From Negadavirga shengliensis (GTDB lineage: Bacteria; Bacteroidota; Bacteroidia; Cytophagales; Cyclobacteriaceae): 64,000 nt of DNA. Positions 8,693 to 17,818 of this stretch are shown here, one piece after another. The position numbers and the translations under genes were made by a program. Numbering within the stretch: position 1 is the first letter of the stretch; each line of letters opens with the position of its first letter. Where the stretch lies: NCBI RefSeq assembly GCF_042652345.1, contig NZ_JBHSJJ010000001.1:1-64000 (forward strand), given 5' to 3'. The notes under the pieces were generated by a model. The model worked only from the letters and a program-made list of their open reading frames with translations. It did not search any database and was not told the origin of the DNA.

Positions 8693-11179
8693 TCAGTTTT
8701 CAACGACTTTCTTTGGCTCAGGGTCGAACATAAATTCCATGGGATCTTTCACCCTGTTCTCCAACAGTGCAATTTTCAGTACTTCACTCACATGGTCCAC
8801 AAAATGAAATTTGAGGCCTTTCAAATAGAGATCGTCGATTTCCTCAATGTCTTTTTGGTTTCTTTTGCAGAGGATGACATCTTCGATCCCTGCTCTTTTG
8901 GCGGCCAATATTTTTTCTTTGATTCCTCCTACCGGCATCACTTTCCCACGCAACGTAATTTCACCCGTCATGGCCAGCTTAGACCGGACTTTGCGTTGGG
9001 TATAGATGGAGGCTATGGCTGTCAACATGGTGATCCCCGCAGAAGGGCCGTCCTTGGGCACAGCGCCAGCGGGCACGTGGATATGGAGATCATATTGATC
9101 AAATACCCTATGATCGATATTCAGGGTTTCCGCCTTGGATCTCAAATAGGAAATGGCAGTCATGGCCGACTCTTTCATTACATCCCCCAGTTGGCCGGAA
9201 AGGGTGAGTTTGCCCTTCCCTTTACTTAAAGAGGCCTCAATGAACAGAATTTCTCCGCCCACAGAAGTCCATGCCAAGCCTGTTACTACCCCCGCAAGGC
9301 TATTGTCCTGATACATTTCCTTGTCAAAGACCTCGCCTCCCAAAACTTTACGCACCACTTGGGCAGTAATTTTTTTCTGATAATCCTCCTCAAGGGCAAT
9401 GGATTTGGCGATGTTCCTCATCACCTTTCCGATCTGCCTTTCCAGACTTCTGACACCGGATTCCTTGGTGTAGTCCTCGATGATTTTAACCAAAGCTTCC
9501 TTGCTGAACACGATGTCTTTCGCTTTCAGACCATGTTCCCTTCGTTGTTTGGGAATTAGGTGTTTTTTGGCGATTTCCACTTTTTCCTCCAGGGTGTAGC
9601 CTGTCACCTCAATGATTTCCATTCTGTCCCTCAGGGCCGGTTGTAAGGTCTCCAATGTGTTGGCTGTGGCGATGAACAGCACTTTGGAAAGGTCGTAATC
9701 CACTTCCAGGTAATTATCGGAAAAGGTGGAATTTTGCTCCGGATCCAGCACCTCCAAAAATGCGGAGGAGGGATCTCCTCTGAAATCAGAACTCAATTTA
9801 TCAATTTCATCCAGGACAAACACCGGATTAGAAGACTTGGCCTTCTTCATATTTTGAATGATTTTTCCCGGCAGCGCCCCCACATAGGTTTTGCGGTGGC
9901 CGCGGATCTCTGCCTCATCATGGAGTCCGCCCAGGGACATTCTTACATATTTTCTGCCCAAGGCCTTGGCAATGGATTTTCCCAGCGAAGTCTTCCCGAC
10001 GCCCGGAGGGCCGTACAGACAAAGTATGGGTCCCTTCAAATCCTGTTTAAGCTTCAGTACAGCCAGGTATTCGATGATTCTGTCCTTCACCTTGTCCAGT
10101 CCGGCATGATCCTTATCCAAAATATGTTTGGCCCTTTTTAGGTCAAAATTGTCCGGGGTAAATTCATTCCAGGGAAGATCCACCATCACTTCCGCATAAT
10201 TCAAGGCAATGGGATATTCCGCCGCGGAGGGGTTCATTCTCAGAATCTTGTCAAGCTCTTTCTCGAAATGACGGGCAATTTCAGCCGACCATTTCTTCCG
10301 CTTGCCTTTTGCCCTCAGCTCATCCACTTCTTTTTCGGGGCCTTCCTCGCCGAGCTCTGTCTGAAGCACTTTCATCTGCTGTCTCAAAAAATAATCCCTT
10401 TGCTGCTGGTCTATATCGGTATGCACCTTTTTCTGGATCTCGCTTTTTAGCTCCAGCATCTGTATGTCCTTCATCATAAATTCCAACAGCAACGTGGCCC
10501 TCTCTATGCCGTCGTTGATTTCCAGCAACTTTTGTTTGGCCTCCACCGGCGCATTGATGTTGGAAGACAAAAAATGAGTGAGAAAAGAAGTGCTGTCTAT
10601 ATTGTCCAATGCTACCTGTGCTTCACGGGGAATTTCAGGATTTAACTGTAGAATTTTAAAGGCAGCTTCCTTTAAAGATTGCTCAAGCGCCTTGATCTTT
10701 TCATTGCCCGGGGGAAAAGTTTCCTCCAAGTAAGCCACTTTTGCATAGAAATAGGGGTCTTCCGATAACTCCTCCTTTATTTCAAATCTTTTTTTCCCTT
10801 GGATAATGATCGTGGTATTTCCATCAGGCAGGACAATCATTTTGATGATCTTCGCCAAAGTGCCCACGTGGAAAATATCCTCCCAGGAAGGATCTTCCAT
10901 ATTGGGGTTCTTCTGGGCGCAGACGCCGATCAGTTTATCCCCTTTCTGGGCCTTTTTTACCAGACGGATCGAACGTTGTCTGCCTACTGTAATGGGAATT
11001 ACCACACCGGGAAACAATACCGTGTTTCTCACTGAAAGGATAGGGATTTCATTCGAAAAATTCTCTTCCTTTAATGACCCGTCAGACTCATCATCCGTTA
11101 TCAGTTGGATCAGATCTCCTTCCCCCGAATAATCCCCTAACATTAATGATTGGTATAATTGATTGTCGCTATTACTCAT
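8693..11179 (-). CDS. lon: ATP-dependent serine protease Lon
   Basis: Degrades misfolded and regulatory proteins in the cytoplasm. The 828-residue protein has the LON substrate-binding domain (about 45-245), the AAA+ module and the protease domain. Walker A is GPPGVGKTS (390-398) and Walker B FVLDEIDK (454-461). The catalytic Ser713 is in KDGPSAGITM and Lys756 in GGIKEKI, the same spacing as the Ser-Lys dyad of E. coli Lon. It begins at an ATG (MSNSDNQLYQ) with an acidic N-terminal extension of about 40 residues. Confidence 0.97.
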   Translation of the reverse strand: MSNSDNQLYQSLMLGDYSGEGDLIQLITDDESDGSLKEENFSNEIPILSVRNTVLFPGVVIPITVGRQRSIRLVKKAQKGDKLIGVCAQKNPNMEDPSWEDIFHVGTLAKIIKMIVLPDGNTTIIIQGKKRFEIKEELSEDPYFYAKVAYLEETFPPGNEKIKALEQSLKEAAFKILQLNPEIPREAQVALDNIDSTSFLTHFLSSNINAPVEAKQKLLEINDGIERATLLLEFMMKDIQMLELKSEIQKKVHTDIDQQQRDYFLRQQMKVLQTELGEEGPEKEVDELRAKGKRKKWSAEIARHFEKELDKILRMNPSAAEYPIALNYAEVMVDLPWNEFTPDNFDLKRAKHILDKDHAGLDKVKDRIIEYLAVLKLKQDLKGPILCLYGPPGVGKTSLGKSIAKALGRKYVRMSLGGLHDEAEIRGHRKTYVGALPGKIIQNMKKAKSSNPVFVLDEIDKLSSDFRGDPSSAFLEVLDPEQNSTFSDNYLEVDYDLSKVLFIATANTLETLQPALRDRMEIIEVTGYTLEEKVEIAKKHLIPKQRREHGLKAKDIVFSKEALVKIIEDYTKESGVRSLERQIGKVMRNIAKSIALEEDYQKKITAQVVRKVLGGEVFDKEMYQDNSLAGVVTGLAWTSVGGEILFIEASLSKGKGKLTLSGQLGDVMKESAMTAISYLRSKAETLNIDHRVFDQYDLHIHVPAGAVPKDGPSAGITMLTAIASIYTQRKVRSKLAMTGEITLRGKVMPVGGIKEKILAAKRAGIEDVILCKRNQKDIEEIDDLYLKGLKFHFVDHVSEVLKIALLENRVKDPMEFMFDPEPKKVVEN

Positions 11180-11360
11180 ACAGACAGAATGACAGTATAA
11201 ATGTCACATTAGTTGTTTAAATAAGAAAAGACTTTAGGCCGATAAAGACCCATAAAGTTTATTCAAGGCCTATGCCAATATGAGAGATTTTACAAATTGT
11301 CAGGCCGGATTTTAAAATATATTTTAAAAATCACAGGATAAAAATAAATGATTATATTGA

Positions 11361-11395
11361 AAAAACCCGGACATCCGGGCCTTGCCCGGGTTTTT
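11361..11395. terminator. Terminator hairpin between lon and rseP
   Basis: AAAAACCCGG (11361-11370) pairs with CCGGGTTTTT (11386-11395). T runs follow on both strands, so it can end the minus-strand dxr-rseP transcript (rseP stops at 11403). Confidence 0.8.
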
Positions 11396-11402
11396 TTTTG
11401 CT

Positions 11403-12722
11403 TTAACTTCCTGTAAAAATTTTCAGAATATCATTGCCGATGGCAAATACCATAATGGCCAGAAGCAGCACCATGCCTATTTTTTGTGCATTTTCAAGGA
11501 ACCTGTCTGATGGTGTACGGCCGGAGACCATTTCGTACAGCAGGAACATCACATGCCCGCCGTCCAAAGCAGGTATGGGCAGAAAATTCATAAAGGCCAG
11601 GATCATGGATATCAATCCTGTAATGGACCAGAATTTTGTCCAATCCCAGCTGCTTCCATAAATTTTAGCCATCCCAATGGGACCGCTCACATTTTTGGTA
11701 GAAACTTCCCCCGTAAACATCTTACCCATGGCACGGGCGTTGACGATCACCACGCTGAAAGCCCTTTCTGCCCCCAGCGGAATGGATTGCGCAAAGGTAT
11801 AATGCTTCCTGACCGGCTCCAATACGCTACTTATGATCATACCGATAGTACCGTCATCACTTATCTGCGCCCTTGTATAAAGGGTCTCCCCGTCTCTTTC
11901 CACCAGCATTTCAACTTCATTCCCAGCCCGGCTTTCCATCACTTTTCTGAATTCATTCATGTAATAGGTATCAATGCCGTCTACCTCCAAAATTCTGTCT
12001 CCGGGCTTTAATCCCGCATTTGCGGCGCTGCTCTGGGGATCAACATTGTTAATTTCAAAAGGAGAACGAATGCTGATAAATCTCATCATGCTCTCCTCAT
12101 TGGAAAAGGAATTGATAAATCCACGGGGGATCGGAACTTTAATCCTTTCGCCATCCCTCTCCACAGTGTAGTAGCCATCCGAGCTCAAAAGGGCATCGCC
12201 ACCGCTGAGGTCATTGAGCGATTCGTATATTTGGCCATTTACATCCAGCACCTTATCCCCATCCTGCAACCCGATTTGCTGGCCAATTTCATAGGCAACA
12301 ATACCATGCTCTATGATCTGGTCTCTGGAAAAATAGGTTTCTCCTCTGCTATATACCAAAAAGATAAAAATAATGATACCTGTCACTACATTGACAATAA
12401 TGCCGCCCAACATAACAATCAGACGCTGCCAGGCGGGTTTGGACCTGAACTCCCAAGGTTGTGGTTCGGAAGACATCTGCTCGGTATCCAAGGATTCATC
12501 CACCATTCCGGCGATTTTCACAAAACCGCCCAGCGGAATGGCTCCAATAGAATATTCGGTCTCTCCCCATTTAAATCCCACTATTTTAGGAGGAAAGCCA
12601 ATGGAAAACTTTTCCACCTTCATCCCAAACATTTTTGCTGCCAGCAAATGGCCTAATTCATGCAGGCCCACCAAAATCGACAAGCCCAGCAGCAACTGCG
12701 CTACCATTATTAAAGTATCCAT
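11403..12722 (-). CDS. rseP: RIP (site-2) metalloprotease RseP
   Basis: Membrane-embedded zinc protease that cuts transmembrane segments such as those of anti-sigma factors. The first membrane helix carries HELGH (His21, Glu22, His25), and the last third has NFLPIPALDGGHV, the LDG motif supplying the third zinc ligand. Two PDZ-like regions lie between. The 439 residues are typical. It starts 3 bp after the dxr stop, so the pair is almost certainly co-transcribed and probably translationally coupled; the same gene pairing is seen in many bacteria. Confidence 0.95.
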   Translation of the reverse strand: MDTLIMVAQLLLGLSILVGLHELGHLLAAKMFGMKVEKFSIGFPPKIVGFKWGETEYSIGAIPLGGFVKIAGMVDESLDTEQMSSEPQPWEFRSKPAWQRLIVMLGGIIVNVVTGIIIFIFLVYSRGETYFSRDQIIEHGIVAYEIGQQIGLQDGDKVLDVNGQIYESLNDLSGGDALLSSDGYYTVERDGERIKVPIPRGFINSFSNEESMMRFISIRSPFEINNVDPQSSAANAGLKPGDRILEVDGIDTYYMNEFRKVMESRAGNEVEMLVERDGETLYTRAQISDDGTIGMIISSVLEPVRKHYTFAQSIPLGAERAFSVVIVNARAMGKMFTGEVSTKNVSGPIGMAKIYGSSWDWTKFWSITGLISMILAFMNFLPIPALDGGHVMFLLYEMVSGRTPSDRFLENAQKIGMVLLLAIMVFAIGNDILKIFTGS

Positions 12723-12725
12723 TAT

Positions 12726-13889
12726 TTATAAACTATTGATGATTTCTTTTGTTAATTTTCTTGTTGTCCGATCTGTTTGAACCAGGTCCTCCAATGTCGG
12801 AGAACCTATAAAACTTATTTTTTGCATGCTTAGTTCTATGACGTCCGACATCTGCAAAAAACCGATTTCGTCCTTCAAAAATGCTGCCACAGCAATTTCA
12901 TTGGCGGCATTTAATACACAGGCTGAATTGCCCCCCCTTTCCAATGCTTCGTAAGCCAAGCCCAGATTTCTGAAGGTTTCCGTATCCGGTTGTTCAAATT
13001 CCAGGCTTGGGTACTGTCTGAAGTCAAACCTGGGAAACTGCGAGGCAAGCCTCTCCGGATAAGACAATGCAAATTGTATGGGAATACGCATATCCGGCAA
13101 TCCGAGTTGTGCTTTTATAGAACCGTCTTCGAACTGGACCAGGGAATGAATGATGGATTGGGGGTGTACCACTACTTCAATCTGGGAAGCATTCAGGCCA
13201 AAAAGCCACTTGGCTTCTATCACCTCTAATCCCTTGTTCATCAGGGAAGCGGAATCAATGGTAATCTTATCCCCCATGTCCCAATTGGGGTGTTTCAACG
13301 CTTGCTCCTTCTTCACCTTCCTGAGAAACCCGGTATCCTTTCCCCGAAAAGGCCCTCCGGATGCAGTAAGGATGATCTTTTCGATGGGGTTATGAAACTC
13401 CCCCACCAAACACTGAAAGATAGCGGAATGTTCCGAATCCACAGGGAAAATATTGACCCCTTTCTTTTTGGCCAGAGAAGTCACCAATTCGCCGGCCACC
13501 ACCAAGGTTTCTTTATTGGCCAGCGCGATCGGTTTTCCCGCTTCAATGGCTTTTATGGTAGGCATGAGTCCTGCGTACCCCACCAATGCGGTAAGCACTA
13601 TATCCACCGTTTCCATTTCCACTACTTGGGCAATGGCCTCTTCTCCGGCATAAACCTTTATCGGGTATGAAGACAAGGCCTGCTTTACTTTTTCATAATT
13701 TCCCTCGTTTCCAATCACCACTACGTTGGGTTCAAAAGCCATGGCCTGCCGGATCAATAAGTCCGCGTTGTTCTGAGCCGTAAGCACTTCCACTTGAAAC
13801 CTGTCTTGATGCTGCTGCATTACATCCAACGCCTGCGTACCAATACTCCCGGTAGATCCCAGAATGGCTACTCTTTTTCTTGTTGACAT
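12726..13889 (-). CDS. dxr: 1-deoxy-D-xylulose 5-phosphate reductoisomerase
   Basis: Converts DXP to 2-C-methyl-D-erythritol 4-phosphate with NADPH, the committed step of the MEP isoprenoid pathway. The N-terminal GSTGSIGTQALDVM motif binds NADPH. The metal and substrate motifs are VPVDSEHSAIFQ-like (FPVDSEHSAIFQCL) and TASGGPFRG. At 387 residues it is normal. A CAAATTTA sequence at 13971-13978 reads as TAAATTTG on the minus strand, a possible -7 box, but no good -33 element was found. Confidence 0.97.
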   Translation of the reverse strand: MSTRKRVAILGSTGSIGTQALDVMQQHQDRFQVEVLTAQNNADLLIRQAMAFEPNVVVIGNEGNYEKVKQALSSYPIKVYAGEEAIAQVVEMETVDIVLTALVGYAGLMPTIKAIEAGKPIALANKETLVVAGELVTSLAKKKGVNIFPVDSEHSAIFQCLVGEFHNPIEKIILTASGGPFRGKDTGFLRKVKKEQALKHPNWDMGDKITIDSASLMNKGLEVIEAKWLFGLNASQIEVVVHPQSIIHSLVQFEDGSIKAQLGLPDMRIPIQFALSYPERLASQFPRFDFRQYPSLEFEQPDTETFRNLGLAYEALERGGNSACVLNAANEIAVAAFLKDEIGFLQMSDVIELSMQKISFIGSPTLEDLVQTDRTTRKLTKEIINSL

Positions 13890-14170
13890 CTGTCTGTTTT
13901 AGCTTCCTTCATTTTAAAAAAATCCGACTGACAATACCTTATTCAGATAGGGTTTTAATTCGTTAGCTGACAAATTTACAAGGTAAAAAGAGTTTTTCTT
14001 GTTTTTTTTAGCTCTTTTTCAGTCTTTATGCCCTGGCATAAGTTTGGGTAGCTGATTTGGCTACAAAATAAAGCCCATATCCATGCGTCAAGGCGTGTTT
14101 TTCGTAATATTTGTTAAACGGTTTATCTCTTCACAGAGCAAGGCCGTAAAAAACAGTAAATTTCACAAAG

Positions 14171-15643
14171 ATGAAAAAGAACGTACAGATTCTATTGATT
14201 TCATTTATTGGCGGTCTTTTAGGAGCTTGGTTTTTTAACCATTTTCATCAACTGAAAGCCGTCTCCGATCGCCCGATACTGGAAACCGATTGGCTCAACA
14301 TCCGTACCGCCTCAACGGAAGTTTGGGAAGAGCAGAGAAATCCACCCGGATCTCCAGCATCAGCCGACGTCCCAAATGTACCGTTTTCGTTTGTTGATGC
14401 ATCATTGAAAAGTACCAACTCTGTGGTGTTCATCAAAAACTTCTCCGGCACCGACACCAGGCGGTACAGTATATTCGACTACTTCTTCGGTCAGGGCGTA
14501 CCTCCTCAACGGGTGAGTACCGGTTCGGGAGTAATCCTTTCGGAAGATGGCTATATCATTACCAATAACCACGTGATTGACCGGGCTGAAACACTGGAAG
14601 TAGTCCATCAAAAAAGAACTTACCAGGCCAGCCTCATTGGGGCAGATGCCAATACAGATATTGCTGTGTTAAAAATTGAAGCTGAAAACCTCCCCGCCAT
14701 CACCGTAGGGAGCAGCCGGGATTTGAAAATCGGGGAATGGGTCATAGCCGTGGGAAATCCTTTTAACCTCACCTCCACGGTCACAGCCGGCATCGTGTCC
14801 GCAAAAGAAAGACAGATCAATATCATGGGAGGAGACTTTCCCCTGGAATCCTTTATCCAGACAGATGCTCCCATTAACCCGGGAAATTCCGGCGGCGCTC
14901 TGGTCAACATCAACGGTGAACTGGTGGGCATCAATACCGCCATTCTTAGCCGTACAGGCTCTTATACCGGGTATGGTTTTGCGGTGCCTGTCGACATCGC
15001 TACCAAAATCGCCAACGATCTGATCAAATATGGTGAGGTTCAAAAAGCCGTTCCCGGTATGGATGTGGTTGAAATCACGCCGGAACTGGCAGAAGAAATG
15101 AACCTGAATTCACTGGATGGCGTCATCGTGTCCCATGTAATCCGCAACGGCGCCGCGGAAAAAGCGGGACTTAAAAGGAATGATGTGGTCAAAAAAATAG
15201 AAGACATTGTGATAACCGGCAAAGGCAGCTTTGAAGAGGCCTTGTCTTATTACTATCCCGGTCACAAAATCACCGTGGAGTTTCTTCGTGAAAACCGGTC
15301 TCAAAAGGTACAGGTGACATTACAAAACCTACTTGGGGGCACGGGGGTTATCAAACGTGAATTTTTCACCTCTCCTTTACTGGGCGCAAAACTCGAAACA
15401 GTCAATGCCATAGAAAAGGACCGGCTTAATATCTCCCATGGCATCAAGATTTCCGGTATGACCAGAGGTTATTTAAGGGATCTGGGGCTGGGCAATGGGT
15501 TTGTAATCACCTCCTTAAACGGGCAACCGGCCAAAGACCCAAAGATGGTAGGGGAATTCCTGGAAGGATTCAGCGGAAGGTTAAGAATAGAGGGTGTCAC
15601 GGCCAATGGTCAGCCTTTTATGCAATCCTATAATGTAAGATAA
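14171..15643 (+). CDS. Periplasmic Do/DegQ-type serine protease
   Basis: Envelope quality-control protease and chaperone. The N-terminus (MKKNVQILLISFIGGLLGAWFF) is a membrane anchor or signal peptide. The trypsin-like domain has the full triad: His134 (TNNHVID), Asp163 (NTDIAVLK) and Ser240 (NPGNSGGAL). The loop before it contains YFFGQG, as in other Do-family proteins. One clear PDZ domain follows (about 275-375) and a second, weaker one (about 395-490). The 490-aa length fits DegP/DegQ. It is transcribed alone and ends at a strong terminator. Confidence 0.93.
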   Translation: MKKNVQILLISFIGGLLGAWFFNHFHQLKAVSDRPILETDWLNIRTASTEVWEEQRNPPGSPASADVPNVPFSFVDASLKSTNSVVFIKNFSGTDTRRYSIFDYFFGQGVPPQRVSTGSGVILSEDGYIITNNHVIDRAETLEVVHQKRTYQASLIGADANTDIAVLKIEAENLPAITVGSSRDLKIGEWVIAVGNPFNLTSTVTAGIVSAKERQINIMGGDFPLESFIQTDAPINPGNSGGALVNINGELVGINTAILSRTGSYTGYGFAVPVDIATKIANDLIKYGEVQKAVPGMDVVEITPELAEEMNLNSLDGVIVSHVIRNGAAEKAGLKRNDVVKKIEDIVITGKGSFEEALSYYYPGHKITVEFLRENRSQKVQVTLQNLLGGTGVIKREFFTSPLLGAKLETVNAIEKDRLNISHGIKISGMTRGYLRDLGLGNGFVITSLNGQPAKDPKMVGEFLEGFSGRLRIEGVTANGQPFMQSYNVR

Positions 15644-15717
15644 CTGTAGACTATCAATATATTAAGTTGATGCGCATGCGTTTTCTTGCCCCGGGGGATA
15701 TTATCCAGGGTATATAA

Positions 15718-15752
15718 ATAATAAAAACCAGGCCTTTCCTGGTTTTTATTAT
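15718..15752. terminator. Bidirectional terminator between the convergent protease gene and folE
   Basis: A perfect 15-bp stem: 15718-15732 pairs with 15738-15752 around a 5-base loop, with A-rich and T-rich flanks on the two sides. It can serve both converging transcripts. Confidence 0.9.
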
Positions 15753-15774
15753 ATTCGGTCCTATGTGGAAGCTG

Positions 15775-16476
15775 TTATTTTCTCAGTTCAAGGTATTTCA
15801 AAAATTCATTCCGAAGCTGATCCTCTCTTTCAAACCGGCCGCTATAAAAAGATGTCACTGTGCTGCTGGATGTGTCTTTTACGCCCCTTGAGGAAACACA
15901 CATGTGGTAGGCATCCAAAACCACGGCGACATCTTCGGTACCCAAGGCTGACTTCAGCTCATTGCCGATCTGTATGGTAAGCCGCTCCTGAACCTGCGGC
16001 CGCTTGGCAAAATGCTGCACAATACGGTTGATTTTGGAGAGTCCGATTACATGTCCGTCAGAAATATAGGCCACGTGGGCTTTACCATATATGGGCACAA
16101 AATGATGTTCACAGTGGGAATAAAAAGTTATATCCTTTTCCACCAACATTTCATTGTACTTGTATTTGTTTTTAAAAAGTTTGACATCAGGCTTATTTTT
16201 GGGATCAAGGCCGCTAAAAACTTCCTTCACAAACATTTTGGCCACTCTGCGTGGCGTACCTTTAAGGCTGTCATCAGAAAGGTCCAGCCCTAAAATATAC
16301 ATGATTTCCTTAAAATGTTTTTCAATGAGTGCCATTTTGAGATCATCATCCATTTCAAATGCATCGTCTCTTAATGGTGTGTCATGCGAAGTGCCTACAT
16401 GTTCATCCCCTATTTCATCTATGACCTGATTGAGATCAATTTCCGCTGTATTCAACAAAGTTTCTTTCCGTTTCAT
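15775..16476 (-). CDS. folE: GTP cyclohydrolase I
   Basis: Converts GTP to 7,8-dihydroneopterin triphosphate, the entry to folate and tetrahydropterin synthesis. Zinc ligands are visible as Cys122 and His125 in SHCEHHFVP and Cys193 in HMCVSSRGVKD; the latter segment is the family signature. The 233 residues include an N-terminal extension of about 40. As drawn, its first 41 bases lie inside the end of the upstream pterin synthase gene. A start further in (Met43) would avoid the overlap but lose no core domain, so the start is less certain than the identity. Confidence 0.95.
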   Translation of the reverse strand: MKRKETLLNTAEIDLNQVIDEIGDEHVGTSHDTPLRDDAFEMDDDLKMALIEKHFKEIMYILGLDLSDDSLKGTPRRVAKMFVKEVFSGLDPKNKPDVKLFKNKYKYNEMLVEKDITFYSHCEHHFVPIYGKAHVAYISDGHVIGLSKINRIVQHFAKRPQVQERLTIQIGNELKSALGTEDVAVVLDAYHMCVSSRGVKDTSSSTVTSFYSGRFEREDQLRNEFLKYLELRK

Positions 16477-16846
16477 ATAATCGAACTGTTAAATCGTATT
16501 TCTCTTCAATTTGCTTTCTCAGAATATTCCAAATAACCACAGCAATGTTTTCTGCAGTTGGGTTAAGGTTTTTGAATTCATCGGTGTCCAGGTTTAAGTT
16601 TTTATGATCAAATTTTCTAATAACATATTCATTTATCAGGTCTTTCAGCTGTTTCATATCATAAACATAGCCAGTTTCCTCATCAATAGACCCCTGCAAT
16701 TTAACTACCAGTTCATAGTTATGGCCATGAAAATTAGGGTTGTTGCACTTTCCAAAGATTTCGCGGTTTTTCTCGTCTGTCCATGCAGGATTATGTAACC
16801 TATGTGCAGCATTAAAATGTTCCTTCCGGTGTACGGCGATTTTCAT
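16436..16846 (-). CDS. 6-pyruvoyl-tetrahydropterin synthase / QueD family, eukaryote-like active site
   Basis: Acts on dihydroneopterin triphosphate, the product of FolE encoded just downstream. Zinc ligands are His15 (NAAHRL), His40 and His42 (FHGHNY). The catalytic Cys34 is spaced as C-x5-HGH (GKCNNPNFHGHNY). That spacing, and the later DHKNL and YETERN segments, match animal 6-pyruvoyl-tetrahydropterin synthase (CNNPNGHGHNY in human PTS, from memory). Bacterial QueD proteins have C-x3-HGH. So a tetrahydrobiopterin-type role is at least as likely as queuosine synthesis. Length 136 aa, normal. Confidence 0.88.
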   Translation of the reverse strand: MKIAVHRKEHFNAAHRLHNPAWTDEKNREIFGKCNNPNFHGHNYELVVKLQGSIDEETGYVYDMKQLKDLINEYVIRKFDHKNLNLDTDEFKNLNPTAENIAVVIWNILRKQIEEKYDLTVRLYETERNFVEYSGN

Positions 16847-17089
16847 AAATTCATTAACAGGACTCCTGTTTTTTTGTTTAATTAATGATAAATATTAACA
16901 AAAATTGAACGATTAAACTCCGTTAATGCTTTATTCAATGATGTTAATTAAAAAAACAGCAATCCTTTTACTTGTTGAACGTTAGTATAATTGTCAAAAA
17001 ACGTAACAAAGATCGCAGCTTAATCAGTTCAAAAATAAAAAATTATTAATTTGTGCAAAAAAAACATTCCCTCGGTATCCCATTTATCT

Positions 17090-17818
17090 ATGAGTCGCAT
17101 TATCATTATTTTATTGCTTCTTTTTTCACCCGCCTTCCTATCCAGCGCCTTTTATAAGGACACTTCACCGGCCAATCACGGAGAAATCACGGCTACAAAG
17201 GCCTCGATAGTAGAATCGGTGGTCACCAACCTGACCCATAACCTTTCCAAAGAAGGTGAATCCCCCCGTAAAGAAATACTTCAAATGGCTGTGGCGGGAT
17301 ATTTCCGTCTTGTAGAAGAGGGTCGGATCAGAAATGGCAGGCCATTGAGTATCATTGATTTCGACAAGCCGTCCACCGAAAAGCGGCTTTGGATCATAGA
17401 CATGAAGAATAAGATTTTGAAGCATCATTCATTGGTGGCACATGGGCGGAATTCCGGCGATCTCATGGCCAAGAAATTTTCAAATAAACCTTCCAGTTAT
17501 ATGAGCAGCCTGGGCTTTTACCTGACCGGTGAAACCTACAAAGGCAAACACGGCCATTCCCTGAAGCTTGATGGTCTGGAGCCGGGCTTCAATGATTTGG
17601 CCAGACCGCGGGCCATTGTGATCCATTCGGCCGATTATGCTGAGGAAAGTTTTATCAAAAGTACCGGCAGATTAGGGAGAAGCCTGGGTTGTCCGGCTTT
17701 GCCTACTGAAAATTATGAGGATATCATTGAGCTTATCAAGGACAAAAGCTGCCTGTTTATCTATGCAGATGACCCTGCGTATAAAAACCGTTCAGAGTTT
17801 CTGCAGCAAGCCATCTGA
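17090..17818 (+). CDS. Secreted murein L,D-transpeptidase catalytic domain protein (YkuD_2 type)
   Basis: Probable cysteine transpeptidase acting on peptidoglycan stem peptides. I chose ATG 17090 because it starts a clean signal peptide (MSRIIIILLLLFSPAFLSS); a TTG 39 bases upstream would add a polar stretch. The catalytic site is His179 (IVIHSADY) and Cys201 (RSLGCPALP), the arrangement of the YkuD_2 family, which differs from classical YkuD. The product is 242 residues. Its last 27 bases overlap the 3' end of a convergent gene for a second L,D-transpeptidase. Confidence 0.85.
   Translation: MSRIIIILLLLFSPAFLSSAFYKDTSPANHGEITATKASIVESVVTNLTHNLSKEGESPRKEILQMAVAGYFRLVEEGRIRNGRPLSIIDFDKPSTEKRLWIIDMKNKILKHHSLVAHGRNSGDLMAKKFSNKPSSYMSSLGFYLTGETYKGKHGHSLKLDGLEPGFNDLARPRAIVIHSADYAEESFIKSTGRLGRSLGCPALPTENYEDIIELIKDKSCLFIYADDPAYKNRSEFLQQAI

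Noticed and set aside
13971..13978. TAAATTTG (minus strand) as a dxr promoter
   Set aside because: The expected TTTG or TTG about 20 bases upstream is missing.
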